The notes beneath the pieces were generated by a model that was given only the letters and a program-made list of their open reading frames with translations, had not been told where the DNA came from and searched no databases. The position numbers were made by a program, and so were the translations under genes. Of a DNA stretch of 64,000 bases, positions 38,041 to 49,230 are shown one piece after another. Each line of letters opens with the position of its first letter. Position 1 is the first letter of the stretch. The DNA is from Rhododendron vialii (Eukaryota > Streptophyta > Magnoliopsida > Ericales > Ericaceae): the NCBI RefSeq assembly GCF_030253575.1, contig NC_080559.1:10843501-10907500 (forward strand), written 5' to 3'.

Positions 38041-38210
38041 TGGTAGTCGAATATGCTAGATTTCATTTTATGGTAGTTTAGTTTCTTTGCAATAATCTGT
38101 GCTTTTCCTGGCTTTAATTATAGCATGGTAGTCGAATATGCTAGATTTCATTTTATGGTAGTTTAGTTTCTTTGCAATAATCTGTGCTTTTCCTGGCTTT
38201 AATTATAGCA
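38041..38210. repeat. Perfect tandem duplication, 2 x 85 bp
   Basis: 38041-38125 and 38126-38210 are identical base for base. This indicates a very recent duplication or an assembly artefact. Confidence 0.95.
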
Positions 38211-39185
38211 TGAAAACTTTTTTTTGGGGTGATATGTTGGCAATGAATTTCTTTATCAATTATAATAATTCTTGGGGTTGATTAAGCGGTACTAAGCAAA
38301 TCTTCCCTTTGGGCCTAAAGGAGGATGTCCATGTTTAGAACCGATTTGGACATTTTTGCTTATTTTTCCAATTTTGTCCTTCGGCTGGGTAGAACCACAG
38401 TGTGGGTTGGGGTATAGTTATGTCTAGTGGTGGGGACCAGACACTATCCATAGTGTGGGTTGGGGGTAGTTATGTCTTTTCGCTGGTTTTAGTGGTGGGA
38501 TACTGACTACACATGTTTGGTCAACGGTTTAATATATTGACTAGGGATTTAGAAATCCAAAGCTGGTTTCTGGTCTTCATTTGGTTTATTTTTTTGGTCC
38601 TATAAATACAACCATCCAATTCTCAAGTTCCCCACTTCTTCTTCCCATTTGATCCAAAGCTGGTTAGGACTGAGAAATTTCTCTGCATTACCTTTTGAAT
38701 TCAAATTTTGGACGCATGTTGTAATTGTAGGACAAGAGTCAGGGATAGAGGATTCTAACCATCCCTTCCGTGCTGTTTTTGCATTCCCTCTTTATCCACG
38801 TCAAATGACAAAAATGCCATTCGTGTGTGAAAAGTGAGCGAATAAGTACGGGTAGCTTGGTAGTTTTATGTGCATAAAGACAAGAAAAAGAGTGCAAGCG
38901 GATAAAAGGGGGGTGCATCTACATTTCCCTTATAATTTTGAGAGATTTGTCGATCTGTTCCGTCCGATGTCCAATCTGTCTAGTGTTGCCACATTGCCAT
39001 TATATGAATTCAAAACTCTATCCTACAAATAATCCCATTTCTAAATTCAAGTTGTGGTGAACTATCGTAAGGACACAGGACAAGGAATTGAATTTTAATT
39101 GCGCCCTTTCTTGTGTATGCACATAGCACTGAATTTACATTTTGATTTGTTACAGGCACTTGTATACGTACGTATCTCTCCTGCA
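38211..39185. other. 5' flank of dioxygenase copy 2
   Basis: The stretch at about 38,332-38,385 resembles 12,880-12,930. A phrase around AGTGTGGGTTGGGG is duplicated near 38,398 and 38,451. The promoter of the dead dioxygenase would lie at the right end; no clear TATA box is assigned. Confidence 0.4.
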
Positions 39186-39416
39186 ATGGCAATGACGGCT
39201 ACGAACAAGGGTGCGGATGATGATTCAATACCAGAAAGGGAGTGTCACAAAGGAGTGATGATTCAAACAGGGATTGCAAAACTTTCGAAGATGTATGTAC
39301 TGCCGGAATCGGACCGGCCAAATATCTCAATGGCTGGGGAACCGTATAGTTTCAAGAACAGTAACATTCAGCTTCCTGTCATTGATTTTTTGGAATTGCA
39401 AGGTTCCAATTTGGCA

Positions 39417-39677
39417 AGGGAGCGGGGGGCTGCTGTCCCCAAATTTGGGGCCCATATAACTCTCAACACATGGGTTACAGTGGATTTGATCAAGTGTTTC
39501 AGATCCATTCTTTTCAAGATAAAAAGGTTCCGATCAAACACTTAATGATATCCAATTAAGCTAATTTTTTTTGCATAGTTGTTCTACTCGACGAGCTCTT
39601 CAAAGTGAACACTTCCGATCATCGAAGCGATACCGGAGTGGGCCCCGAATTCGGGGACAGCAGCCCCCCCGCTCCCT
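39417..39677. mobile_element. MITE in exon 1 of dioxygenase copy 2, about 261 bp
   Basis: Terminal inverted repeats of more than 20 bases begin GGGAGCGGGGGGCTGCTGTC on the left and mirror on the right (ends CCCCGCTCCC). The flanks are CCAATTTGGCA (39406-39416) and CCAATTTGGCC (39678-39688), a duplication of 10 of 11 bases. Removing the element and one copy of the duplication joins GSNLA to QVDKYL in frame. The G-rich ends and a 9-11 bp duplication point to a Mutator-like MITE. Confidence 0.9.
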
Positions 39678-40157
39678 CCAATTTGGCCCAAGTCGACAAG
39701 TACCTTGGTAATGCTTGTAAAAATTATGGATGTTTTCAGGTATGTTTTCAGGCGGGTTCCAAGTTAAGTTTGGCTCAAATTTTTGGTATTTTTCGATATC
39801 ACGAGTTTTGAAATCGATTGACCTGGATTAATGCTGGCTGCAGCTGGTGAACCATGGAATTTCCGGTGAAGTGATTAGGAGTATGATGGATGTAAGTAAA
39901 AGGTTTTTCGAGCTCCCTTTCGAGGAAAGAGAGAAGTACATGAGCTCGGACACCTACTCTCCTTTTCAGTATGGAACCAGCCTTAACCAGTCAAAGGATG
40001 CTGTCTTTTGTTGGAGGGACTTTTTGAAGCTAATGTGCCATCCCTTGTCTGATATGCTTCCTCATTGGCCTTCTTCACCCTCCGACTTCAGGTTAAACAC
40101 CTACAACTCGTTAATTACCCTCTCCCTCTATTGCTCTTAAAAATGGGGGTATACTTT

Positions 40158-43100
40158 CAGGCCCGATCCCAAGATTTTCGAGGCCCTAGGCCAATCCTAA
40201 AAAAGAAGCCCTTACTAGACAGTTTTTTACCCAAAAAACATCAACAGTCACAATATGGAAAGGAAATACTATAAACAGTAGTCCTCTTCATTATGTAATA
40301 AGAACACAAATTACAGAGTCTCAAAAAATACATTTCATTACGAGATCCTATGACTATCAAATATATATAAATCATCACAAGAATGCATGACCAATCACTT
40401 GAATCTCTTTTTGCAATTTTAAAAGCAAAAGTATCAATTACACTTGTATAAGAAACTTACAAGGTATATGTTTGGAGATATCCACAATATTATGCGCAAT
40501 TTAGGGATCAAAGAGTCATCTTTTTTGTTCCAAACTTCAATCACGTGTGCAGTGTTTTTGCTTGTGGATGTACTAGTCCGATGGGAGTAAAGTTGCGCTA
40601 CTTGTGCAAAAGGGTTTCCCGTTTCTGATTTGGGGAGGTGAAAAGGGAGTAAAGTGTTTTGATCGATAAGGGTTTTCTGATTTGGGAAGGAAGAAAAGGA
40701 AAACTTTGTTTAGATTGGTAAAAATTAGGGAGAATTTTTCATAAGTCCACTGTAGCACTTTCCAAATCCATCTAGTTCACTTCTGAGTTTCATAACCCAC
40801 TAATAACTTTAATGATAAAAATACCCCACCTAAAAAACAAGGGTTTTGTTTAGTTAACACGAAAATATATTTTTTCCATTTTTTTCCACTTTTGTTGCAA
40901 TCAGGCCGCCACCACCACTGCCACCGCAGCTGATGCTGCCACCACCACCGTCACCGCTACCATCACGCCACATATAACGTTATATGTGTAACAAAAAACG
41001 TATTTTTTCATCATTTTTCTCGATTTTTTTATTGAATCCGCCACACTTAGCATTTAATGTTATATATGTGACAAATTTCTCTTTTTGTTTTTTCCTATTT
41101 TTCTTGTATTGATTTTTTAACGTTATATGAGTGATAAAAAATTTCTTAACAAACAACGTTATAACGTTATTTTTTAACATTTTTTCTTGTATATATTCAA
41201 TAAGAGAACATATAACGTTATTAGTTTCTCTTTTTTTTTTTTTGAGTTTTACAGGACAAAATCTCATATACAACGTTATATGTTCTCTATGCAAATTGAA
41301 ATATTTTATATATATATAAAATATTTTTTCTTGTATATATAAAAAAACGTTATAACCATATATAATCATATATGAATATATCCATATGTGTTTTTGAGAG
41401 GCCACTACACGAACCAATTCAATAAGAGAATATATCACGTTATTAGTTCCTTTGTTATGGAGTTTTACGGGACAAAATTAGGTACCAAGGGCAAATTGTC
41501 ACATATAACATATATGTCTCAGTAGAGAATATCATTTATAAATCAGAGAGGCCGCTACGTGAACCAATTCAATAAGTGATCGACAACATAGTATATACTG
41601 GTATATATGACAGAAGCTCATATATAACGTTACACAGTACAAAATGTCATATATAACGTTATATGTTCTCTTTGTTAAATAGCATAGAATATTTATAATC
41701 TAGAATGTTATATATAACAATATAACGTTATAGATTATTATATCTCTCTAACTAAGAATGTTTTAAAAAAATGATATAAAATAACAACAAAAACGGCAGC
41801 GTATAATCTTATAAGAATGTTTTATAATCTAGAATGTTATAAATATATTTTTTGTGTGACACGAAATACACACATATAACCTTATATATTTTTTCAAAAA
41901 ACACAATCTGTTCCAACTTTATATGTTTAGCTCTAGAAAAAACACACATATAATCTTATATATTTATTCAAAAAACTCGCGCAACGAACACAACGGCAGC
42001 GAATCTGGCGATTCTGTTCAGGGTGGGGGCGGCGCTTTTGTGCTTTTGGATGGAGAATAGATAGAAACAAATCTCTATGGTGGCTGCCGCCGTCGCCTTC
42101 GACCATGTGGATCATGGCGGATATCTTGTCACCGTCGACCTCACCGGACCTAATTAACAAACATCAAACTACAACGCCCGGATTAGTGTGAGGAATTCAA
42201 GCCAAACTCATCCAAATCTTAATCTTATTCCGAATTACTAATCAACAATTTCTTTACGGTATTCTAACATGCGTCCCTGTGTGAGGATCTTCCCTTAGTT
42301 ACGTACACGACATATATAACTGATTTGGGGCGAAACCTAGATGTCGATTGAACCAAAAATTTAAAGATCCAACAAAATTGAAACTTTAAATAAGGGTAAA
42401 CAACAAAAATACAGTCGCATGTATGTGGGTTTTGGCGTACCTATGAATCGTGTGTATATATAGAGGAGAATGGTTGAACAACAACAAAAAGGCGGCCACT
42501 ATAGAGAATGGTCTAACCCCACTAGTTCACTATAGCATGTTTCGCAGGATGTATGAAAGATCGAAAGACAGAGGCGGCCAGATCGCAACTGGTGTGGGCT
42601 TAGACCCAACCCGACTCCCACCCGTACACAAACTCCTCCCCTTCTTCTTCCACCACTACCAAACAAACAAACGACGATAGGTTCTCTAGGTTTTCGACTG
42701 TCCATGACTTTTCTCTGGCGGCAATGAGAGAGAGAGAGAAGGGAGGCTGTGCTTTAGATTTTTTTTGTCTAGGGTTTCTTTCAATATGACAGTTTATATA
42801 GGAGGACATTTTTGTCTTGGTTTAATTTGTTTTTAAAAAAAATGGACTTAAGGCCTTACTAAATTATATTAGTGGACTAGAGGGGTTACAAACATTAAAG
42901 GTGGACTAATTGGGTTACAAGTTCTCTATAGTGAACCCTATACCAATTTTTTATAAAAATTAAGGGAGTTAATCTGATAAGGATTTTGTTAGGGGACCCA
43001 CCCAATAATCCAACATCAGTCACCCAATAATCCAACAAATGGGCCTATAAAAAGTTATTTGGGCTTAATTAATTTATTGATTTTGGGTCCTTAAAAGGTA

Positions 43101-43224
43101 TTGGACAAATCAGATTGGACCATAAAAGACTCCTACCCAACCTAATTCTAAAAAGATAATTGGGGGCCCTTTTCGGATTATTTTATGAGGCCCTAGGCCC
43201 GGGCCTTGCTCAAAGACCGGGCAT
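40158..43224. mobile_element. 3,067-bp non-autonomous DNA element with 9-bp target duplication
   Basis: A perfect 9-bp duplication, GTATACTTT, flanks it (40149-40157 and 43225-43233). The ends are short imperfect inverted repeats (CAGGCCCGATC against ATGCCCGGTC reversed), and both subterminal regions carry GAGGCCCTAGGCC. It fills intron 2 of the dead dioxygenase; without it that intron would be about 200 bp. The interior has no transposase, but holds a zone full of AACGTTAT motifs and GC-rich Ala/Thr-coding patches near 40,900-40,970 and 42,000-42,150 that could be captured gene pieces. A Mutator-like origin is suggested by the duplication length; the superfamily is uncertain. Confidence 0.75.
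40975..41965. repeat. AT-rich zone with dispersed AACGTTAT motifs
   Basis: The motif AACGTTAT or its extension ATATAACGTTATAT recurs more than ten times on irregular spacing, embedded in TATATA-rich DNA. The core AACGTT is self-complementary, so the zone can fold into many small hairpins. It lies wholly within the 3-kb element. Confidence 0.75.
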
Positions 43225-44141
43225 GTATACTTTATGAAACAATTGTGGTGCAGTTGGTGCATAAATCAAAAAATATAGTATGTTTGTATGTAATATATCC
43301 CTTATCGTTGGATGATTTAACATTTAAATGTGAACATCTTATTAACAGAGAAAGTTGAATATGTAATAGGGAATTGGTGGTTACGTATGCAAATGAGAAC
43401 AAAAAATTGTTCCTAATGCTAATGGAAGGCATTACAAAGAGCCTTGGACAGATAAACACGAGAACCAACAAGAGCATCACCACCACCACAAGAGGGGGTG
43501 AGTTTGATATTTTGGAAGAATTGGAGGATGGGAGCCAGCTCATGGTCTTGAATTGCTACCCGCACTGCCCCGAACCCTACTTGGCCTTTGGAATGCAGCC
43601 GCACTCAGATTATGGGTTCCTCGATCACTCTCCTCCAACAAGATGATGTGGCAGGTCTTCAAATTCAGTTCCAAGAAAAATGGGTCACGGTTCAACCCGT
43701 TCCTAATTCATTTGTTGTCACTGTCGGCGATCACCTTGAGGTATATATACATATGCCTACCATTATAAATTCCCATAGATAATAGCGTCCTTCAATGTTT
43801 CCCAACTTTTACCAGAATTTAATCATATGTACTCTTTATAGGTATCTAAACATTATCAGTTTTTACTGCAGTTTAATTATAACTAGCCATTCTTATCTGC
43901 TTCTATCAAAATCGAAATCTAATCTGCATATGAAGTATTCATCTAATGACAATACGAAGCCCTTAGAAGTATCTCAATCACGACCCATTTTCACTTAACC
44001 TCCATTAAATTTAAAATTTTGAAACTTAACGACGTAACCGCAGAAAGCATTCATTTTTTTTACAATAAACTCTTACTGTTAGCAAAATGATAGGATTTTG
44101 GGCGGAATTTGTTGTGTGACAAAAACATGACATGATAAATA

Positions 44142-44412
44142 CTTCCTCCGTCCCTTATTTATAGTCCGGTATTTCATTTTGGGCTGTTCCTTAATAAGTG
44201 TCCATTTTGTAAAGTTAGTGGGTAAAAGTTGGTGAATTGTCTATTTTGTCCCTAAAAGTAGATTCCATTTTAAAAAGTAAGTGAGTAAAAGTGTAATGAT
44301 GATTGGTAAGTAGGGAAAGTGGAGAAAAAAGTTGATGTGAAAGGTATAATGATGATGTATTTTTAATAAGTTGGAATTACGAAGCAGGACACTTAATAAG
44401 GGACGGAGGGAG
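44142..44412. mobile_element. Stowaway (Tc1/mariner-type) MITE, 271 bp
   Basis: Inverted ends CTTCCTCCGTCCCTTATT and AATAAGGGACGGAGGGAG are flanked by TA on both sides (44140-44141, 44413-44414). The CTCCCTCCGT-type terminus and TA duplication are diagnostic. The paralogous intron of dioxygenase copy 1 shows the empty site with a single TA at 1023-1024. Confidence 0.95.
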
Positions 44413-44718
44413 TAAGATTTTATGACGAAGTTGCCCTTTCTTGTCATCTAAGGGTAATTTCACAAAATTAAAAGAGATTGAGAAGGGAATAAAATAACAC
44501 CCGGCTACTGAGATCAATTTTTGGGAAATCGCGGACGATCACAGGATAAGATCGGGCGATTGGGGTTGAAAGAGGTTTTCGTTGAATTGTGGTGATTGAT
44601 CGTGGTGACTGGATTTGGTATTCTTTTTTTTTTTTTTCACAGGGATTTGGTATTCAACGTGGTATTTTTATGGAAGTTATGAGTGAAGGTTAAGGTGAAA
44701 AGAATATAGTGGGCTAAT

Positions 44719-45529
44719 TAGGGCTGTTCGCGGTTCGGTTTTGGGCGGATCCGTTCGGTTCCTAGGCGGATTTGCATCTGTCAAATTGTTGTTTTCTCTA
44801 TCTGCAACTGTCCGTGAGAGTTTCACGGTTTGATCGGTTTGGCTTGCGGTTTAGGCGGTTCGGCTTGGTCGGTTTGGGCGGATTTGAAACAGCCTAAGTA
44901 CTTCAAAAAAATCTAAAAAACTTCTAAAACTTTGCATATGTAAAAAATGTTACATTACTCAAGTAACATTTTTTAAAATAAAACACGTTCTTATCTCCTC
45001 TAAAAAAGCTCTTTGAAACACAAAATTCAGAGAGCAAAACACACACATTCATACATACCTCATCCACCACCTGTCCGTAAGCGTTGTTTGGTCGGATCGG
45101 TTTGGATGTGGTTTGGGTGGATTTAAGCCTGTAATTTATTTTTTATAAATACCAAAAATTTAAAAAGTATAGTAGCACAATAAAACATTATACCACTCCA
45201 TATTGCCCCAAGCTAGCCAATAATTTTTCGTATAGACATAGCATTGAAATTTCTATGTCAATAACAAGTAGCATGGTATATGGAGTACTGTCAAATTACT
45301 AGTACTATTTTGGTGGGGCTAATAGTTTATTGTGAAAAGTTTAACTCTTTCTCACATTTTTTTATTTTTTACTTTGGGCGGATCCAATCCGCATCCGATC
45401 CGCTCGCGACGGATTGTTATTTTTTCCATCCGCATCCATCCGTCATATACCTCAGTTTGGTTCATAGACGGATCGGTTTCGGAGGATTGGTCGGTTTCGG
45501 AGGTTCGGTTGATTCGCTGAGCAGTCCTA
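44719..45529. mobile_element. Non-autonomous hAT element, 811 bp
   Basis: Starts TAGGGCTGTTCGCGG and ends GAGCAGTCCTA, with a perfect 8-bp duplication GGGCTAAT (44711-44718, 45530-45537). The subterminal regions are rich in GGTTCGG/GCGGAT motifs. No transposase is present. Dioxygenase copy 1 keeps the empty site (GGGCAAAT, 1259-1266). Confidence 0.93.
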
Positions 45530-46604
45530 GGGCTAATGATTGAATGATAAGGGGGTAAACTGTGATTTTTTTGTTGGCACCATCTTTGACATCTAGGATT
45601 GGTATAGTTTAAGGGGGTTAAGTGTTGAATTTTATACCATAATGAGGTTAAGTGAAAATGGGCCATAGTTGAGGGGGGTTTAACATAATTTACCCTAATT
45701 TAAAATTTGTATCTACCATTATAGCAAACACGTCCATTGTCATAGGAACATCCTATGAACTTGTGTTTAGGAGTGATCTATCAAAAATCATTAGTATGAG
45801 CTTCAATCATGATTTCTATGTCATTTGACCCTTTAGTACCGGAGGAAAGGTCTAAATGTTGTCAAACGAAATACACATGGCCTAAAAAATATCCTTTTGT
45901 CCCTAATTGTTTGTACCAATCCTTAGAATTTTCTCGTTAATAATTTTCCAAAATAATTTGTCCAAATTACAAGTTTCAATGGATATCTTTTGCACAGAGC
46001 AAAAACAAATCAAAATTATTTACAAATACGTGTTATTCTTTTACCCAAATGTTGGCATGACCATTTAAAAAAGACCAACAATTATTACGAAGAGAAAGGA
46101 TATGAAATGGCTGTTGGAGAGTATAGAAGATGTAAAATCTTTAACAACCTCTTTGGACCGAGTGAATGATGAGAAAAGAAAATAAAGAAATTGAGTCTCT
46201 CCAAATCTGTCATGTAGATTGAATGATTTGGTGAGAAATGGAAAGAAAAAAGTACCAAAATGAAAATTTTGATTGGTTCTTCACTTTTCTCACCAAATCT
46301 TCATTGTGCGATTCCGTGACAAAAGGTTCCCCTTCCTTATCTCACCATTTTTCACAATCCAAAGGGTTGTAAGCAAAGGCAATCTGCTATCGATATTCTA
46401 ATCAAAGTGTTTATGCATAGAATATATTGATATTTCTTTTTTCCCCCTCAATATATACTGATATTTGACTTGGTTAAATTTGTGACAGATATGCAACAAT
46501 GGGAGGTACACGAGTGTGTTACATAGAGCAATAGTCAATTCAGTGAAACCTCGCATTTTTGTGGCTTCTTTGCACACTGTCCCTTACAACTCCGTGGTTC
46601 GATA

Positions 46605-48820
46605 AGAAATTGATCCTGTGGCAACAGTAACGCTGTGTGCAACAGTTACGCTGTGTTTGGTTGCAGAGAGAGAGAGAGTGCAAACACCATGGCACTCTGT
46701 GGGGAGAGACAGTGAGACGAGAGAGGGGTATGAAAATGCAACAATTTTAGGAGAGAGGGGCATTTTTGTCTTTAAAACCATGTCTTGGCAATTAATCTTT
46801 TCCTTTCCATGACTTTTTAATTCCAAAAAAGTAGTCCATGAGTTGAGGAATATTTACCGCAAGCCGCACTGAAACCGAATTCCCCTCCTCTATTTGATAC
46901 AAATAAATAATTTAATAGAAAATGCCACACAAAACTAACAAAATTTCCTAAATCTTACTATAAGACAAAGTTTTTATAAAAAGCAATCCAACAAGAAGTT
47001 TAGGGCCACCCAACCCACCTAATTAATGTAGGAGTAATTGTTAAGTAGGTTTTAGTCCTATATATTTGATGATGCCGAAGCACCTAATAATATTTACTCC
47101 CGGTTATAAAAAAATAACCGTCTTTATTTATTTTTCTAATTATCTTTGTTATGCCCAATCTCACCTAGTTCAATGCCTATTGCCAGCTTGCGACCATTTT
47201 ATTTTTAAGTTACTAATAAAATACTTAACAGACAAAGCATTTGTTTATTTGTTGATCTGATCAGACAAAACAAAGCATAGTCAACACGTGTTTGACGGTT
47301 CCAACTAAGTTTCCACTGTGATTAAACAATAATTAGATTTGGGTTTTATTCCAAATCCCAATCCTCATATCAAATCCATATCATGGAGCACTTGATTCCC
47401 ATCTGAATAGGTGGTGGTCTCACAAATCACAGAATTTAAAATTTGAGTTTTTAAAAGGATATGAAAAACTGAGGGTATACACTTTTGCTTGACAACACCA
47501 AGTTTAGTGAAGTCGGTTGTCTCATGTCCTCCCGTGGAGGCTTGAGTTCGAGCTCTATGAGGGGGTGGATTTAGAGTTCAGGGCTATAGACAGTCTTTGA
47601 ACTCGCTGCTAACTTATACCCGCTAATCTTTCCTGATATATAAAGTGCAACAAAAACAAGATAATTTTGGATTACATCCTAAAATGAACACTGAATTTCG
47701 TGAGATCCACTTCGAGATTCTAAATAAATAATTAGAGTTGTTCAATGGTTTCAAACATGGTTTTAAGAGTTTATATCGGTAAAAGCTTAATGGTCATTTA
47801 GCTTTTGTCCATGTAAATTTAGGGACGAAAAACGATCAAGCTCTTATCAATATCCGAATGAGTTGATTTTTCGTAAGTACACTAAAAATAATAATTTAAT
47901 TATATTTTATGTTTATATATTGCTACTTGGTAGATCCAAGTTCGTGTACATGTACGTTGCTATCATTTTATGTTACAAAAGGGACAAAAAATTGCTGATA
48001 ACTTAGAATTATAGGAATTTTTTTGTATATATATTTATTTTAATAAAATTTTCCTACCCTAGGTACTTGAAGGGGCCTAATCTTATAGGAATTTTCTAAA
48101 TAAATCTGAAAAATTAGTATGAATAAAAAGAATATTTTGAGTTGTGCAAGTGCCCACGCTCCTCTTAGCACCTTCTATTGTCCGCCCTACAACGAACCTA
48201 TAGTGGATTAATTATTCAAAAGTTTTGGGGCACCGTCATTTTGGTGCCCCAATACCTCATTCATTGCATAATTTTGTTGGGTTCATGTACTTAATACCGA
48301 GCCCTACGAAAATATGTGGTGAATGATGGTATTGAGTATTGTCAGTCCCTACAATTAATTTTGGATGATATTTCTTTCGTCATGTGATAGAACCATCTGG
48401 ATTAGGGTAACTCCTGTTGTTGCGAGTTGTCCAGAATGCAAACTGAAGATCTCCCACAAACATGTGCAGCGATTGATGGGACGGTGCCCCAAGACTACCC
48501 AATGATTTTTACATGGCTTCGTATTTTTTAATGGGATCAGATCCTCTCCGGTCCAACTCTTGAATTTGAGAAAACAGTCCAAATCTGAATTATCCATTGA
48601 AAAAATCAATTGTTCAAATTTAACCAAGAACTCTTACCGCGAAGAATTCATTTCTTCCAGCGAGGCGTTTTTTAGCGGATCCGAATCATTCATATTAGGA
48701 CAATCTTCTCCGGTCCGAAAACACATGCGGGAGAGGACCCCGCTTCCTATTTTAATCCGACGACAGCACACCACGTAGCAATTCCCCATTACCTTGTTTG
48801 AAGCCGGTTGTTTCCGCTTG
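46605..48820. other. Intergenic DNA between dioxygenase copy 2 and the NT-C2 gene
   Basis: The first part, to about 46,660, resembles the start of 49,588-49,640 in intron 1 of the NT-C2 gene. It contains a short tandem repeat of CAACAGT(A/T)ACGCTGTGT. The remainder is AT-rich with one probable SINE and no exons. Confidence 0.5.
47490..47660 (+). mobile_element. tRNA-derived SINE, probable
   Basis: A box A-like AGTGAAGTCGGTTGT and a box B-like TTGAGTTCGAGCTC lie about 30 bases apart, as in a Pol III promoter. They are followed by a short body ending in AAAGTGCAACAAAAACAAG. The target duplication is not evident, so the ends are approximate. Confidence 0.5.
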
Positions 48821-48822
48821 TG

Positions 48823-48835
48823 CACGTGACAACGC

Positions 48836-48885
<50 letters not shown>

Positions 48886-48891
48886 CACGTG
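48823..48891. promoter_or_regulatory. Duplicated G-box module around (CT)n
   Basis: TGCACGTG(A/G)CAACGCC occurs twice, with CACGTG cores at 48823-48828 and 48886-48891, each followed by a (TC)n run. CACGTG is the core of the plant G-box bound by bZIP and bHLH factors. They lie about 350-400 bp upstream of the NT-C2 start codon. A regulatory role is inferred. Confidence 0.55.
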
Positions 48892-48952
48892 GCAACGCCT
48901 TCTCTCTCTCTCTCTCTCTCATGATGAAAACGTCAAAACTATCATTGGAGAG

Positions 48953-48961
48953 TTATATAAC
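48953..48961 (+). promoter_or_regulatory. Candidate TATA box of the NT-C2 gene
   Basis: TTATATAAC lies 270 bp upstream of the ATG and downstream of the G-box pair. It is a good TATA match at a plausible distance for a plant gene with a long GA-rich leader; the transcription start is not known. Confidence 0.5.
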
Positions 48962-48997
48962 ACCCGTTGAGAAGAAAGACCAACTATCTAACCGCGT

Positions 48998-49030
<33 letters not shown>

Positions 49031-49130
49031 CTTCGTTTTGTTGCTCGATCGGACCCGTTTCTCTCTCTTTAGAGAAGTGCTCGTGTTGGTATTCTATTAA
49101 GTAATATAATATCTGAAAGCAGTTACAGTA

Positions 49131-49158
49131 AAGAAGAAGAAGAAGAAGAAGAAGAAGA

Positions 49159-49227
<69 letters not shown>
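49131..49227 (+). repeat. (GAA)n-(GA)n tract directly upstream of the NT-C2 ATG
   Basis: A run of GAA units passes into about 33 GA units, ending four bases before the ATG. With the (CT)n tracts at 48840-48881, 48900-48920 and 49001-49028, this makes the leader unusually purine/pyrimidine-biased. Such tracts in plant leaders can bind BPC (GAGA-binding) factors. Confidence 0.9.

Positions 49228-49230
<3 letters not shown>

Larger units (their letters stand above)
39186..46604 (+). pseudogene. 2-oxoglutarate/Fe(II)-dependent dioxygenase, copy 2 (dead)
   Basis: The ATG at 39186 opens MAMTATNKGADDD. Exons are 39186-39739 (split by a MITE), 39844-40091, 43370-43740 and 46489-46604. They cover the DIOX_N region (IQLPVIDFLELQG, GCFQ/LVNHGISGEVI) and part of the catalytic domain ([24 protein letters not shown]). 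It is a paralogue of the gene at 256-2079, with both exons and introns alignable. Four lesions kill it. A MITE with its target duplication interrupts exon 1. A 4-base insertion (GATC) just after GFL shifts the frame behind the H-x-D motif. The last exon stops at TAA after SVVR. The final C-terminal part present in copy 1 has been replaced by unrelated DNA. Introns hold three further transposons. Confidence 0.93.
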
